Made by a program: the position numbers and the translations under genes | Shown here: positions 46,088-56,073 of the stretch, one piece after another | Layout: each line of letters begins with the position of its first letter | Numbering within the stretch: the stretch's first letter is position 1 | Notes under the pieces: model-generated | What the model saw: only the letters and a program-made list of their open reading frames with translations | The model's database searches: none | Told to the model about the DNA's origin: nothing | From: Acephala macrosclerotiorum | Lineage: Eukaryota; Ascomycota; Leotiomycetes; Helotiales; Mollisiaceae | NCBI GenBank assembly: GCA_014904845.1 | Contig: MU119477.1 | Coordinates: 5,490 to 69,210, forward strand | Direction: 5' to 3' | Length of the DNA stretch: 63,721 nucleotides

Positions 46088-47068
46088 ATGCCTTCGTTTC
46101 AACAGAATGGCTCGCCGAACTCCACCTTCTCTTTAGAAACCACATCCACATCGCCAATAGCAACCAACAGACTCATGACTGGCGCGTCAGTCCGAAAAGC
46201 ATCCCGCAACGGCTCTCACAGAACCGCCACAGCGGGCCTCGCACCCACTTATCTCCAAGCCAATCTGATCATCCTGCCTTCACGCTACGCCACCGACTTC
46301 CGTCTCCTCTGCGCCCGGAACCCAGTTCCGTGTCCTCTGCTCGCAGAGTCCAAAGCCAGTGGGAGCTGGGACTCTGTCAAATCCTGGATCACGGGACTCT
46401 CCGGCGAAGACATAATCACCCGATTTGACGTTCGCCGAGACGCGCCCAAATATATGGTTTACCGGGATAGCAAACTGATCAAGTTCCAATGTGATGACAT
46501 TCTATCCGAGTGGTCTGAGGATCACGTCGCCTTCTTCATTGGTTGCTCATTCAGTTTCGAATCGGCTCTTTCGAATGCCGGTTTGCAACCTAGACACTCG
46601 GTCTTAAGGCGCAATGTACCAATGTACAGAACCAAGATCCCACTTTGTCCTGCTGGTGTGTTTACTTCTGGGACGTATGTGGTATCGATGAGGCCGCATC
46701 GTCGGTCTGAGATAGAGGCTGTGAGGAACATAACGAGGCCGTTTACGGCGACGCATGGAGAGCCTCTTGCATGGGGGTGGGAAGCTATCCAACAATTGGG
46801 AATTAAGGATATTGACCAACCGGAATGGGGCGATGCTCCATTGATGATTGATGGACGACCCCTAGGACATTGCGAGGGAAACGACGAGGAAATTCCCGTG
46901 TTCTGGGGATGTGGTGTTACTCCACAAGAGGCTGTGATGAGAGCTGGTTTGCAGGGTACCATTATGGCTCATGCGCCGGGACACATGCTCGTCCTAGATT
47001 GTCGGGATGGGGATATAATGAAGGAGGAGCCATCAGACCGGATACCGGAGTCCCAAGAACCCAACTAA
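46088..47068 (+). CDS. D-glutamate cyclase-like protein (DUF1445 family)
   Basis: This is an intronless gene of 326 residues starting at ATG 46,088 (MPSFQQNGSPNST). It matches the DUF1445 / D-glutamate cyclase family, whose mammalian member converts D-glutamate to 5-oxo-D-proline. Diagnostic blocks appear in order: HVAFFIGCSFSFESALSNAG (about 155-175), NVPMYRTKIP, GTYVVSMRP, a central ITRPFTATHGEPLAWGWEAI, PVFWGCGVTPQEAVMRAG, and the closing APGHMLVLDCRDGD (about 300-313). The first 50 residues are Ser/Thr/Arg-rich and could be a weak mitochondrial presequence. Activity in fungi is inferred from the family only. Its 3' end lies 57 bp from the convergent reductase gene. Confidence 0.87.
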   Translation: MPSFQQNGSPNSTFSLETTSTSPIATNRLMTGASVRKASRNGSHRTATAGLAPTYLQANLIILPSRYATDFRLLCARNPVPCPLLAESKASGSWDSVKSWITGLSGEDIITRFDVRRDAPKYMVYRDSKLIKFQCDDILSEWSEDHVAFFIGCSFSFESALSNAGLQPRHSVLRRNVPMYRTKIPLCPAGVFTSGTYVVSMRPHRRSEIEAVRNITRPFTATHGEPLAWGWEAIQQLGIKDIDQPEWGDAPLMIDGRPLGHCEGNDEEIPVFWGCGVTPQEAVMRAGLQGTIMAHAPGHMLVLDCRDGDIMKEEPSDRIPESQEPN

Positions 47069-47125
47069 TAGTTCAGTCCGTGTAATCTTAGACAGTGTTA
47101 TGATACCACATAAATCGATGCCACT

Positions 47126-48163
47126 TTAGATCTTACTACTTTTCTTTTGTGCCTGTCGATTTTCCTGGGCCATCCGCAAAAGCGCATAAAGACTCTGCAA
47201 CCTAGGCATCTCCAGCCCCTTCTCCCTCGCAATCCTAATCGGATTCCCCAAAATAACCTCCAACTCCATCCTTCCCCCCGCTTCCCAATCCAACAACATA
47301 CTCGGTTTACTCCCACTTGTATTCCTCAACGTGCTCCTCAAAATCGCTTCGCTGGTAGCAAATTCCTTAGGTAACTCCATCCCCAACACTTTCGGAGCCG
47401 TGGTGAGAACTTCATCCATAACCCCTTTCAAGTGACGATAAAGCTCCGGATCTTTGGACATAGCATTGTTTGTTGAGCCACCAGAGAGGACGGCGGAGGG
47501 GTTCATGGAGGCGTTGATTGCTATCTTGTGCCACCGCACCAGCTGCAACTTTTGCGCCGAATATGCTTCTGCGTCTTTGATGCCGCCTTGGTGAAGGAGT
47601 TGGACAAATCGTTCATTGGATTTTATCGCTATCTCTTCTGTTGTGCTTGCGTCACTATTCCCAACACTTGAAAGATAAGGTCCGATAGAAATTCGAGTCC
47701 AACGATTATGTTTGATAAGACCAGGTGCCGTTTGCGCCGCGCTGACGATCGTGACTGCAGATAGTATGATAGCGGTGGGAAACCTCTTCGCGTATGGTTC
47801 CTCGACTCCCAGCCCATTCTGTATCAGCACTATTGCGGTATTCCTATCCCCATCCCCATTCTTCACCAATCCCTCCAGTATCGCCGAATCATCGCTAACA
47901 TCCGGTAACGCTTTCGTGGAAACAACAATGTAATCCCATTCGATGTTCGCTTCTCGCGCTTCTTTCGGATTCGCGAATGTGTGTTGGGGAGTAAAGGTGT
48001 AGGAGCCGTATTGCGGAGACGTGATTGAGAAGCCATTGGTAGCCACGGCTTTGTAGTTTGAGCGGCAGATTACTGAGACTTGGACGTTGGGTACTTGGGC
48101 GAGTCGTGAGGCGTAGAAGGCACCGACAGCCCCGGCTCCTACTATCAAAATGTTCACCGTCAT
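47126..48163 (-). CDS. Ketopantoate reductase-like oxidoreductase (ApbA/PanE family)
   Basis: This is an intronless gene of 345 residues. The family reduces 2-dehydropantoate to pantoate with NADPH in pantothenate synthesis, but fungi carry several paralogues with unknown substrates. The N-terminal Rossmann fold begins at once with ILIVGAGAVGAFYASRLAQ (GxGxxG, residues about 5-23). DYIVVSTKALPD and IVLIQNGLGVEEPYAKRFP follow (the conserved QNG), then the C-terminal helical domain with VRWHKIAINASMNPSAVLSG, which carries the expected catalytic-type Lys and Asn, and a final SMLLDWEAGGRMELEVILGN. I chose ATG 48,163 because the frame opens upstream only with a TTG. It is convergent with the D-glutamate cyclase-like gene. 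Confidence 0.92.
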   Translation of the reverse strand: MTVNILIVGAGAVGAFYASRLAQVPNVQVSVICRSNYKAVATNGFSITSPQYGSYTFTPQHTFANPKEAREANIEWDYIVVSTKALPDVSDDSAILEGLVKNGDGDRNTAIVLIQNGLGVEEPYAKRFPTAIILSAVTIVSAAQTAPGLIKHNRWTRISIGPYLSSVGNSDASTTEEIAIKSNERFVQLLHQGGIKDAEAYSAQKLQLVRWHKIAINASMNPSAVLSGGSTNNAMSKDPELYRHLKGVMDEVLTTAPKVLGMELPKEFATSEAILRSTLRNTSGSKPSMLLDWEAGGRMELEVILGNPIRIAREKGLEMPRLQSLYALLRMAQENRQAQKKSSKI

Positions 48164-49364
48164 TTTGTGTGCGTGGCGTGAAAGTTGCGATGTCGCTGGG
48201 GAAGAGAGCGGTTGAGCAAGTGAGGGTGTCGTTCGTGGTGACAGGGGCAAACTTTGGGCCTCGGCAATCGTTCACCTTCTCGGGAATCTCCCCTAGAACA
48301 GAAGCTGGATTATTCTGGAAGCATAGAAGGTTGGAGTCAAATATTCGAATCCCCCACGCGGGATGAGAAAATTCATCTTTTTTTCTCAATATCAGTGTCT
48401 TCGAGTATTGAGATTAGATGCGTCTTGGTCTTCAGCCCAATTTGGCCCCCAATTCCCATGATTATCTCACTGAGAAAGTTCTGTCAGTGCAGGAGATGAC
48501 CGCCTTGCGAGCAATCAAATTCCCCCTCGTTTTTTTCATGGTTTGCCCGTCTCTTGACGAGTCAAAGCTCGCGGTGGTCCAGCAGTCGCAGCATCGTACC
48601 CAGTACCTGCAAGGACCTCTCCTTCGTGTTCGGATGTTGGAACACTGGGAGAAAGAGACGAACAGCTCCTTACGAGAAGCAAACTACGGGGGGGTTCGTT
48701 GTCGGCCGCGGGATTGTAAACGGCCGCGATCTGCAAAGCATATGTAGAGAGAAAAGGATGATCCAAGCAGGAGATGATCCAGGCCAATTGCTGCCCGTTG
48801 CTCTTGCGAAGGGGCTCAGATACTTCCGCCCTGCACCTAGTCCGTAACATATCAACATTCCATTCAGGCACGAGTCAGTGCGTATGACTACCAACCCGTC
48901 CCAAAACATCGAAAACAAGGAGACGCCAAGACACGAGAAAGCATGACTCGCCTGGCCATGCTGTAGTTGCAGCTGCCCTGTTTCACTATTGCCTCTGCTA
49001 TCTGTGAGCACGAATCAATTACATCTTCTATCAGATTCGCCTAGGAATTCAATTTTATGATTTGACCGATCGTCGATCATCCGTAAGCTTATTGTTATTC
49101 CTTGAGGATCTTATATGTCTCCGCTTGCTGAACTAGTGGTTCGTCCTTCTGAAAACCCTTGGCTGTTTCCCCAGATTCCTCTCAGTTGCTCTCATGGGTT
49201 TCTCCTTCCTTAAAAGCTCTTCGATCATGTCCAAAATGGCTTGAGCTTTGTGTGATGAAGCGACGCCGACGGCTCTGAGTAGAATCTTCTGATTCGAGAG
49301 ATTTCTTCTGTACTTGAAAGATACCAAGTGGACAACGGCGAATTTCGGGTTGAGTCGAAGCATC
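48164..49364. other. Divergent intergenic region, 1.2 kb
   Basis: This separates the reductase from the receptor gene and must hold both promoters. Frames on both strands at 48,418-49,011 show no resemblance to known proteins. I see no repeat or RNA gene. Confidence 0.5.
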
Positions 49365-51123
49365 ATGAAGCTCGTTGGACTCGTGGGCTTCATCTCTACG
49401 ATCCTGCATGCAACCTCTGTCCAAGCGGATATACAACAATACCTGAACTCAGTACCAGAATGCGGGGTAAGCACCACGTCCGAATAAATGTGTTTAAGTT
49501 GACAGGACCGCAAGCTCAGTTGCATCACCTCTGCCCTACCGCAATTCAACCGTAGTGCCGCGGAATCATGTATTTGCGACGACAAACCACTCCTGACAGC
49601 TCTAAGCAATTGTATCTCTCAAAATTGTTCAGTCATTGATCAACTACGTAGGTTGTCATCCATAACTGTGTGGCGCACACTGACACCAGGTATAGAAACC
49701 GTCAACCTTACCATCCATCAGGCATGCGGTAAACCACTCCAATCTCGCCAAGCACATCTCATCGGCACAGTCGGTCTCGGAGCCGTCGCGTTCGCTCTCG
49801 TCAACCTACGCTTGTATTCAAGATGGAGGTTAGGCGGCACCTGGAACGCGGATGATTGGATCATGGTTGCAGTAGACGTGCGTGCTCCAATATCCGCCTT
49901 CATCATCAGTGCTAACTTCTGTCAAGATGAGCCTACCTCCATTCATGATCGTAGGCTGTCTCGCAGTTGGCATGGGATTCGGATTAAACATCTACGATAT
50001 TGGGACCGCCCATCTTGTCACTGCCCTTGAGCTCTTCTTCTTTGGCGAAATCGCTTACGTTACTATCCTCGGGCTATGCAAGACTTCAGTCCTCCTGTTC
50101 TACCTACGCATATTTCCATATGCTCGATGTCGAGTCGCTTGCTACGTTATGCTCACCTGGGTGGCTATTAGCACTGCGCTGTATCAATTTCTGGTCTTGT
50201 TTCGATGTCTACCACTCTCATACAACTGGGAAGGATGGAAGACCGATCTTGGACATCCGGATCGATGCCTAAACCTGAACGTACTCGGCTATTCATCCGC
50301 TGGCATCAACATCGCGCAAGACATCGTCATTCTACTCATTCCCATCCCATGGCTTATCGGCTTGAACACCAGTCCCCGAAAGAAATTTCAAATACTCGTC
50401 ATGTTCGGCGTTGGAACATTGTTCGTCCACCCCCTCCCCACGGTCCTCTCAACCATCCACTCCCCCAACTAATTCAATTTCTACAGCGTCTGCATCTGTT
50501 CCATAATCCGCATCACCACCCTCCCCTCCTTGAAAGCAACCAAGAACCCAACTTGGGAATTCACAGACCCAATGTACTGGACCGCAATCGAAGTCTATGT
50601 CGCGATCATTATCCCCTCGCTTCCCGCCATTCGCGCACTTCTATCACATCACTTCCCCCGCTTCTTCGCAAACGATACGCCGATTCCGAGTCTGGTTGCT
50701 GGACTGAGTCCTGCGCAGCATAGTTATGTGAGGACGAGATCGATTACGAGATCTACCAAATCCACCAAATCAAACTTCATCTCCAGCTTAATATCTACAT
50801 CAACATTTGGCTCTAAAGGCTCAACGAAGAGCCAGCGAAGTATGCGTGGAGATGAGTGTGAGGGAGATGGGAGAGAAGAGTGGTTGGATTTGGGAGATAA
50901 GAATAAAGGAACGGTGCATACTGGTGTCATTGCCGGGAGTGGAGATGAAGATGAAGATGCGCGCGCAGATCTAGGATGGAATTCGAGATCGGGGATCTTT
51001 GTCAGTACGATGACGATTACGGAGACTATTGTTAATGTGACTGAGGGAAAGCGGGGGAGTTGGTTGGATGATATTGAGCTTGGTGAGGGAGGGAGTTGGG
51101 AGGGTTTTGATGATGGGAGATGA
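49365..51123 (+). CDS. CFEM-domain PTH11-like integral membrane receptor
   Basis: Five exons (49,365-49,466; 49,506-49,647; 49,690-49,877; 49,927-50,420; 50,487-51,123) join in phase to 520 residues. A signal peptide (about 1-21) precedes a short Cys-rich CFEM region (SVPECGDRKLSCITSALPQF, then ESCICDD, then NCISQNCSV) with six recognisable cysteines instead of eight. The rhodopsin-like seven-helix domain follows: IGTVGLGAVAFALVNLRLYS, ADDWIMVAVDM, ELFFFGEIAYVTILGLCKTS, VLLFYLRIFPYARCR, RCLNLNVLGYSSAGINIAQD, IVILLIPIPWLIGL and MYWTAIEVYVAIIIPSLPAI. The cytosolic tail is long and Ser/Thr/Arg-rich. Fungal class XIII receptors of this type sense surfaces or hosts in some pathogens. Intron 4 starts with the weak site GTTCGT. 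The frame is intact. Confidence 0.9.
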
Positions 51124-51939
51124 ACACCAGATGCACACGTTGGACTTTCGTTGTGGAGAATATCCGAAGGTGAAAGTGATATTGAATGAAAATAGGGACG
51201 TCGAGGAGCAATGGTTGGAAGGCAACTTCAGCGGAAGAAGGGACGTTGGCGGAAGGAGGGACGGTGGGAGAAGAATCAACATTGGGAAATTGGTAGAGGA
51301 AGGGAAATTTGGCGGAAGAAGGGCTATTGACGGAAGGAGGGGCGTTGAGAAAGTACCCGACACCCAACAAGGCAGGGACAATCATTTAGGTAGAAAGTCC
51401 GAATTCGGATCCAACATCCAACCCAAGCCGATCAACATCATAATCCCTCGCAGTCCACCACATTCACCTAAGGCACTGCTCAACAGTACCTCGTCGTGTA
51501 ATCTCCTCGAGATTTCTCTTGAGCCATGTCGACAAAACCCAACTTCCAAGCTTGTAGCTCGGTCGCGCCCATGTTTGGATATGGCTATGCCTTTAAAATA
51601 GTTTGCGGATTCCTTGGCGCGGGGAGGAGAGGCAGAAGAAAGGACGGACAAATTTCCGATACAAATCTGGAATCGCCGCAGGAAAAGAAGCAACATACTT
51701 CAAATGTCCGACGAAAGAGCTATGGCTCAGGGTTTTGATCTTTTGATACTCTATGATATTCTGTATGTATCTCTAGATTACACAGTGATTAGATCACTTC
51801 GTCCTCGTTACTTGAATCTCAACTTCATTTCGAATTGGTCTCGGCCATTGTTTTCTTGTTTCTCATTCCTACCTACTACGTTCCTCGAGTGAAGGGAGAT
51901 TCCTGAACACCTCCAGCCGCAATTTATTCTGCTCACTAA
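51124..51939. other. Intergenic with purine-rich repeats
   Basis: This is the 3' flank of the receptor gene and of the SDR pseudogene. It contains the 18-bp repeats described separately. Frames here on both strands come from that repeat and are not supported as genes. Confidence 0.5.
51233..51350 (+). repeat. Purine-rich 18-bp repeat, two pairs
   Basis: The word ggaagaaggg or ggaaggaggg, each followed by eight variable bases, starts at 51,233, 51,251, 51,314 and 51,332. Members of each pair are exactly 18 bp apart, and the pairs are arranged in the same order (gaagaa then gaagga). The interval between the pairs is also purine-rich. It lies just downstream of the receptor gene. Confidence 0.7.
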
Positions 51940-53070
51940 TCAATCATCCAACCTAGGAACCAACTCCCCATTCCCCTCATTAAGCCTCACCCTACACAAA
52001 TCCTTACTCACAATCTCCTCCCTCATCTCAACATACCTCTGCACATCAACCGCAGCATCCAAATACCGTCCACTCATAAAATCCAACTCCCCTGCCGCAA
52101 TCTTTGTCACCAGCCCCGCAGCCATATGCGGCGTATCAAACTCAACACCCTTCAAAGTCCCAACCGCCATCTCCGCACTCTCTTTCTCCCCCATCTTCCC
52201 TTTTCACTAACACAACTCCCCACCCTTTTCTCCCTTCCTTCAACTTCGTCTTCGAAATTAAGATAAAATCGGGTCTTGATACAACCGGGGTGGAAGGCGA
52301 AGCATTTGATGTTGTCGTTCTTGTTTTCTGCGTCGTTGATTTCAGCGAGGCATACTTGGCCTAGTTTTCCGATGATATAACTTCCCATCCCGGAGTTTAA
52401 ATGAGCGCCGCTACTTGAAGTGTAGATAATCCTCCCTCCTCCTTTCTGTTTCTTCATAAAGGGCAATACCGCGCATGTACAAACGCATGCTCCCTGTAAG
52501 GAAACCGAACAGTATCCCCTATTCCACGAAAAGTTCTCAGTCAGTACTGTACTCACGATTCACGCATTTCAAAAATTGACGAAATTTCCAGGAGTACCGA
52601 CACATTCTTGACTGGCAAACCAAACAGCAAAAAAGGGAGCAGTGCTCTGAAAAAGGCAAGACTCGCACCAAATCCCCGAATCCGAAATATCAGTCTTTAG
52701 CCATTGAGGCGGACGTCCTGCATTCATAGCCAAAACATCGATGCTTCCAAACTCTTCAACGACTTCCTTTACTAGCTTCATCACTGCCTTGAAATCCGTA
52801 ACATCAACTACCGCCGCCTTAGTCTTGACATCAGGCCTAATATCCTTACAAATCCGAACCGTTTCTTCGACCTCTTCTTTTTCGAGCGCGAGGCAAGTGA
52901 TTGATTGACGAACAGGAAGCGTGGACGAGGAATTCTGAGATAGCTCTTCCAACACCATGACCCGCCCCAGTGACTATGACATTCTGTCCTTTCAGACTTT
53001 AGGCAAGTTCTGGGTTCACTCTTGGATCGGTGGTGGGAGTGCAATCGTGGAGAGTTCGTGGGAAATTCAT
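51940..53070 (-). pseudogene. Short-chain dehydrogenase/reductase pseudogene
   Basis: The minus strand encodes a classical SDR in shifting frames: start MNFPRTLHDCTPTTDPRVNP at 53,070, a TAA at 52,999-53,001, then GQNVIVTGAGHGVGRAIS (TGxxxGxG cofactor motif). The frame changes before a long good stretch (VDVTDFKAVMKLVKEVVEEF, then GSIDVLAMNAG, the NAG motif). The catalytic region IIYTSSSGAHLNSGMGSYII-GK keeps Ser and YxxxK. KCFAFHPGCIKT is next, followed by another frame break near 52,190 and the tail FDTPHMAAGLVTKIAAGELD, then SGRYLDAAVDV and KDLCRVRL, ending at 51,940. Family members are NAD(P)-dependent oxidoreductases of varied metabolites. The nonsense codon and at least two frameshifts suggest recent loss, because the motifs are still sharp. 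Confidence 0.82.
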
Positions 53071-54570
53071 TTCTGTGGAAGTAAGTAGGTATGTATTTGA
53101 AGGTTAGAGAGAGGAAAGTCCTGTTGGCAAAAACGAAATTTTGGGAAATAGGGGATTGTGTTTGAATGGCGATGAAAATGGGGAGGGAAAGGATGATAAT
53201 GAGAGAATGGTACAGTAGTAGGTAGATATTTACCCTACATAAGCCCATTTGAACATTCGATATATATACCCCGCATCCACTTACCCCACATTCGACATCA
53301 ATCGTGGAGAGGAAATGTTTAAAGACCCCTTTTTCACAAATCGGGATCTTACAAATGGATAATTAGATTATAATTCAAAGACTCATCTCATAAGTGAATC
53401 AACCCCATCTTTCGCTTGCTTCCGGATCCGGTAAATGTTGGTGATGGCCCCACATACCTCATTTCCAGGGGTATAAGTTGCTATCATAAATACTTTTCGG
53501 CTTGATCAGTTAAGTATTTTTTCGAATCTTCAAACAACAGAATTCCAAACTACGTACGTACATCGGTCTTAGCTAGACCAGAGAGCAATATTTTTTGGCG
53601 AGCATTTCACCAACCGTCTCTTGCCTGAGCCCTCCTAAGCGAGCATACCCCCTATTTTAGCGAGTTTCCTCTCCAGCAATCCCCTTTCATTTCCTGTTGA
53701 AAAAGAGGGTCACCAATGGGAAGCAAGCGGAGAAAGTTGCCACTGCCGCAGAAATGCGCAACAAAAGCAATGTTCTAGCTATGAACGGACATTCAAAGAT
53801 GGAATTTCAAGGACCTTCTCAGAAGCAATCACAAATCACAAACTCAGCCAAAGACGAAAGTCAGAAAGGGTATCTTCTCAATTCAATTCTTCCTACACCG
53901 CTGTGCCTGCTGCATTCAGCCTTGCTTGCTCTGCTTACTGACATCTACAAATCCATACTATACTCCAAACTCTCTCATCTCATCCCCAATTCTACATTCT
54001 CCTGAATACCTCTGCTCATCCCTCTTCTCTCTGCCAGCCTATTTATGACAAAAGAAACAATTAAGTAGGTGCGGATACACCTCAGCAGTGATCCTGTAGT
54101 CTATCTATCCCTTTCCCTTGTGAATGAAATTCTTGCCATCCCAACCCGTCCCATCCGAAGCCAACCAAACCCTTGATATCATCCCAGAGAAGAAAAGGAA
54201 GAATCCATAATTTCGAACTTGACTCTCCCGCCTGGCCCAACCTGTGGTATTTTGATTTTTGAAAGTAGACTTTTGCCGCCATCCCAACCCAAGGAGATCC
54301 TTTAGCTACGTCGACTTCTGCAAAGTGACTGCTATGTTTTCATTCCGCTGAAAATCGAAGAGAATACCACCAAACCCGCTTAGCCAAGCTCGCCCTGTCC
54401 TTGAACACCTCTCTCGAAACAAACGGAAGAAATCGAAAAGTCGCCAGCGAAGGTCGATAGTTGGATATAAGCGAATGGAGAGTATGAACTGTCCCATCTG
54501 AAACGCCAAACGCCAAACGCCGAACAGCCATGCCAGGCCTTCACCACCCGAAAAATCATGAAAGAAGAGA
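53071..54570. other. Intergenic, 1.5 kb, no supported gene
   Basis: A 102-codon frame at 53,697-54,005 begins Lys/Ala/Asn-rich and then becomes low in information, and I do not support it as a gene. Short overlapping minus frames at 54,082-54,574 probably belong to the 3' region of the next gene. I see no repeat. Confidence 0.45.
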
Positions 54571-56073
54571 TCACATGCTCCCCAACGGCCGTCCGAAATT
54601 GAAGCTGGGCTTCAATCTCAACACCGGCCCATCGTCTTTCTCCTCGTCATCGTCCTCCATTTTCCTGGATGGAAGAGAGAGTCTATCATCTCGACTGTCT
54701 TCCGAGTCATTACTCGGACTAACATCAGCACTCTTCCTCGCCTCCTCTAATTTCTCCACTAGCTTGGATAGGAACGCATCGTTCTTAGCCTCGTCGTGCG
54801 TCAATCCCAGTGGTCCAGAGAGTTCTCTATCGCCGTGATCGTCCTCTTCTCCCTGCTCATCGTATACCGGCTTGGGGGCGTGCTCATGGCCTGCGACAAC
54901 AGAAGGTCGATGCAAATTCTCTCTCGCGTCATGATGTGGCTCGCAATGATAGGCCTGTGTAGGTGTCGCAATACCACTCTCTCCATCTGCACCCAAGAAA
55001 GAGAATTTCGAGAGGGAGTGATTTGGTGTATGTCCAGCATGCATTGTTAACCTCTTATTCTCCGGCTGAGTCACAACTTCTAGCGTCTTCAACTGCTTGT
55101 GTTCCTGTGAACTACTTCTGCTGATATTCGTGACATCTCGTGGAGGAGGCTTAATGTCCGGTGAGAGCTTTTGTGGTGAGCGTCTAGGACTCAGTACTCG
55201 GGCTACAAATGTAGGATCAACGGCAGAAGCTTTGATAGAAACGCCTTCTAGCTCAGGTTGGATTTGTGAGATATCGATACTTTCTGCAGGTGCTTCTTTG
55301 ATAGGCTCAAGGTCGTGGGTACTGGGTGGAGATTGGATGAAGTCCGAAGATGTGAGCTCTTTGTTCGTAACGCAGATTGCGGTTTCTCGCGGCGCATGCA
55401 CATCATCAACTCGTAGATCTGTGTTCTTGGAAGGATTGAAAGTTCGACTAGGGTTCCTCGGAGCGGGTGCGTAGAATGGAGTCCCATCAGCATTTCGTCC
55501 CGATTCCTGCGGTACGGCTCGGGTGTGTACGCCATCGATGCTGCCACTACCTGTTCCTGATGCGCCGTTTGATCCGGGACTCGTGAAGCCGCCTAATCGT
55601 TGTCGGTGAGGAATAGGATGTGGTGCTTGCGACGGGCTTCCTCTGTTGCCTAATTCTTTTTCCAACTCTGATATTCGTGCCTTTAGGATGTCTCGCTCTT
55701 TGTCCCATAATGCTCGCTCCTCCTCCCACATCTCTTCTGCCCTTGCTCGGTCTGCCATCATGTGTGCTCGCTCGCCTTCACTCTGAGTCCTCAGCTTCTG
55801 TGTATACGCTCGCCAATCCTCGACCAGCGCAGCGCTGTTATCCTCTGCACTCCCACTCCTCGTTTTCGGCGGCGAGATCGGGTGATTCTGCGATGGCGAT
55901 GAGAGATGGGTATTTGGAGATGGCGAGCCGCTATTGTGAATTGAAGAAAGGTAGTCGGGCACACTGCGCGGCACCGTCTGAGGAGAGATCATCGAATCAT
56001 TGCGACCAGGGTATTTGCGGGGAGAATCGAAAGCGCCGGAGGGAAGGAACGAGTCTGATGGATGTTTGGACAT
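54571..56073 (-). CDS. Conserved fungal coiled-coil protein, function unknown
   Basis: This is an uninterrupted frame of 500 residues from ATG 56,073 (MSKHPSDSFLPSGAFDSPRK). The frame is open further upstream to 56,256, but I take this ATG because the preceding translation looks like leader. It is Ser/Pro-rich and mostly disordered. A charged coiled coil lies at about 80-145 (AYTQKLRTQSEGERAHMMAD, then WEEERALWDKERDILKARIS). Several conserved-looking blocks follow (GTPFYAPAPRNPSRTFNPS, FVARVLSPRRSPQKLSPDI, HDEAKNDAFLSKLVEKLEEA). The end is VLRLKPSFNFGRPLGSM after an acidic run. SP and RSP sites suggest kinase targets. No enzyme motif, signal peptide or membrane segment is seen, and I cannot name the family. 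Confidence 0.8.
   Translation of the reverse strand: MSKHPSDSFLPSGAFDSPRKYPGRNDSMISPQTVPRSVPDYLSSIHNSGSPSPNTHLSSPSQNHPISPPKTRSGSAEDNSAALVEDWRAYTQKLRTQSEGERAHMMADRARAEEMWEEERALWDKERDILKARISELEKELGNRGSPSQAPHPIPHRQRLGGFTSPGSNGASGTGSGSIDGVHTRAVPQESGRNADGTPFYAPAPRNPSRTFNPSKNTDLRVDDVHAPRETAICVTNKELTSSDFIQSPPSTHDLEPIKEAPAESIDISQIQPELEGVSIKASAVDPTFVARVLSPRRSPQKLSPDIKPPPRDVTNISRSSSQEHKQLKTLEVVTQPENKRLTMHAGHTPNHSLSKFSFLGADGESGIATPTQAYHCEPHHDARENLHRPSVVAGHEHAPKPVYDEQGEEDDHGDRELSGPLGLTHDEAKNDAFLSKLVEKLEEARKSADVSPSNDSEDSRDDRLSLPSRKMEDDDEEKDDGPVLRLKPSFNFGRPLGSM

Noticed and set aside
46522..46962. 146-codon minus-strand frame
   Set aside because: Antisense shadow of the D-glutamate cyclase-like gene.
50205..50723. 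172-codon plus-strand frame rich in His and Pro
   Set aside because: It is the shifted frame across exon 4, intron 4 and exon 5 of the receptor gene; membrane helices are only in the spliced frame.
51068..51601. 177-codon Gly/Arg-rich plus-strand frame
   Set aside because: Generated by the purine-rich repeat and the end of the receptor gene; no splice sites or family support.
54796..55474. Plus-strand frames with hydrophobic or Cys-rich stretches
   Set aside because: Antisense to the long intact coiled-coil protein frame on the minus strand.
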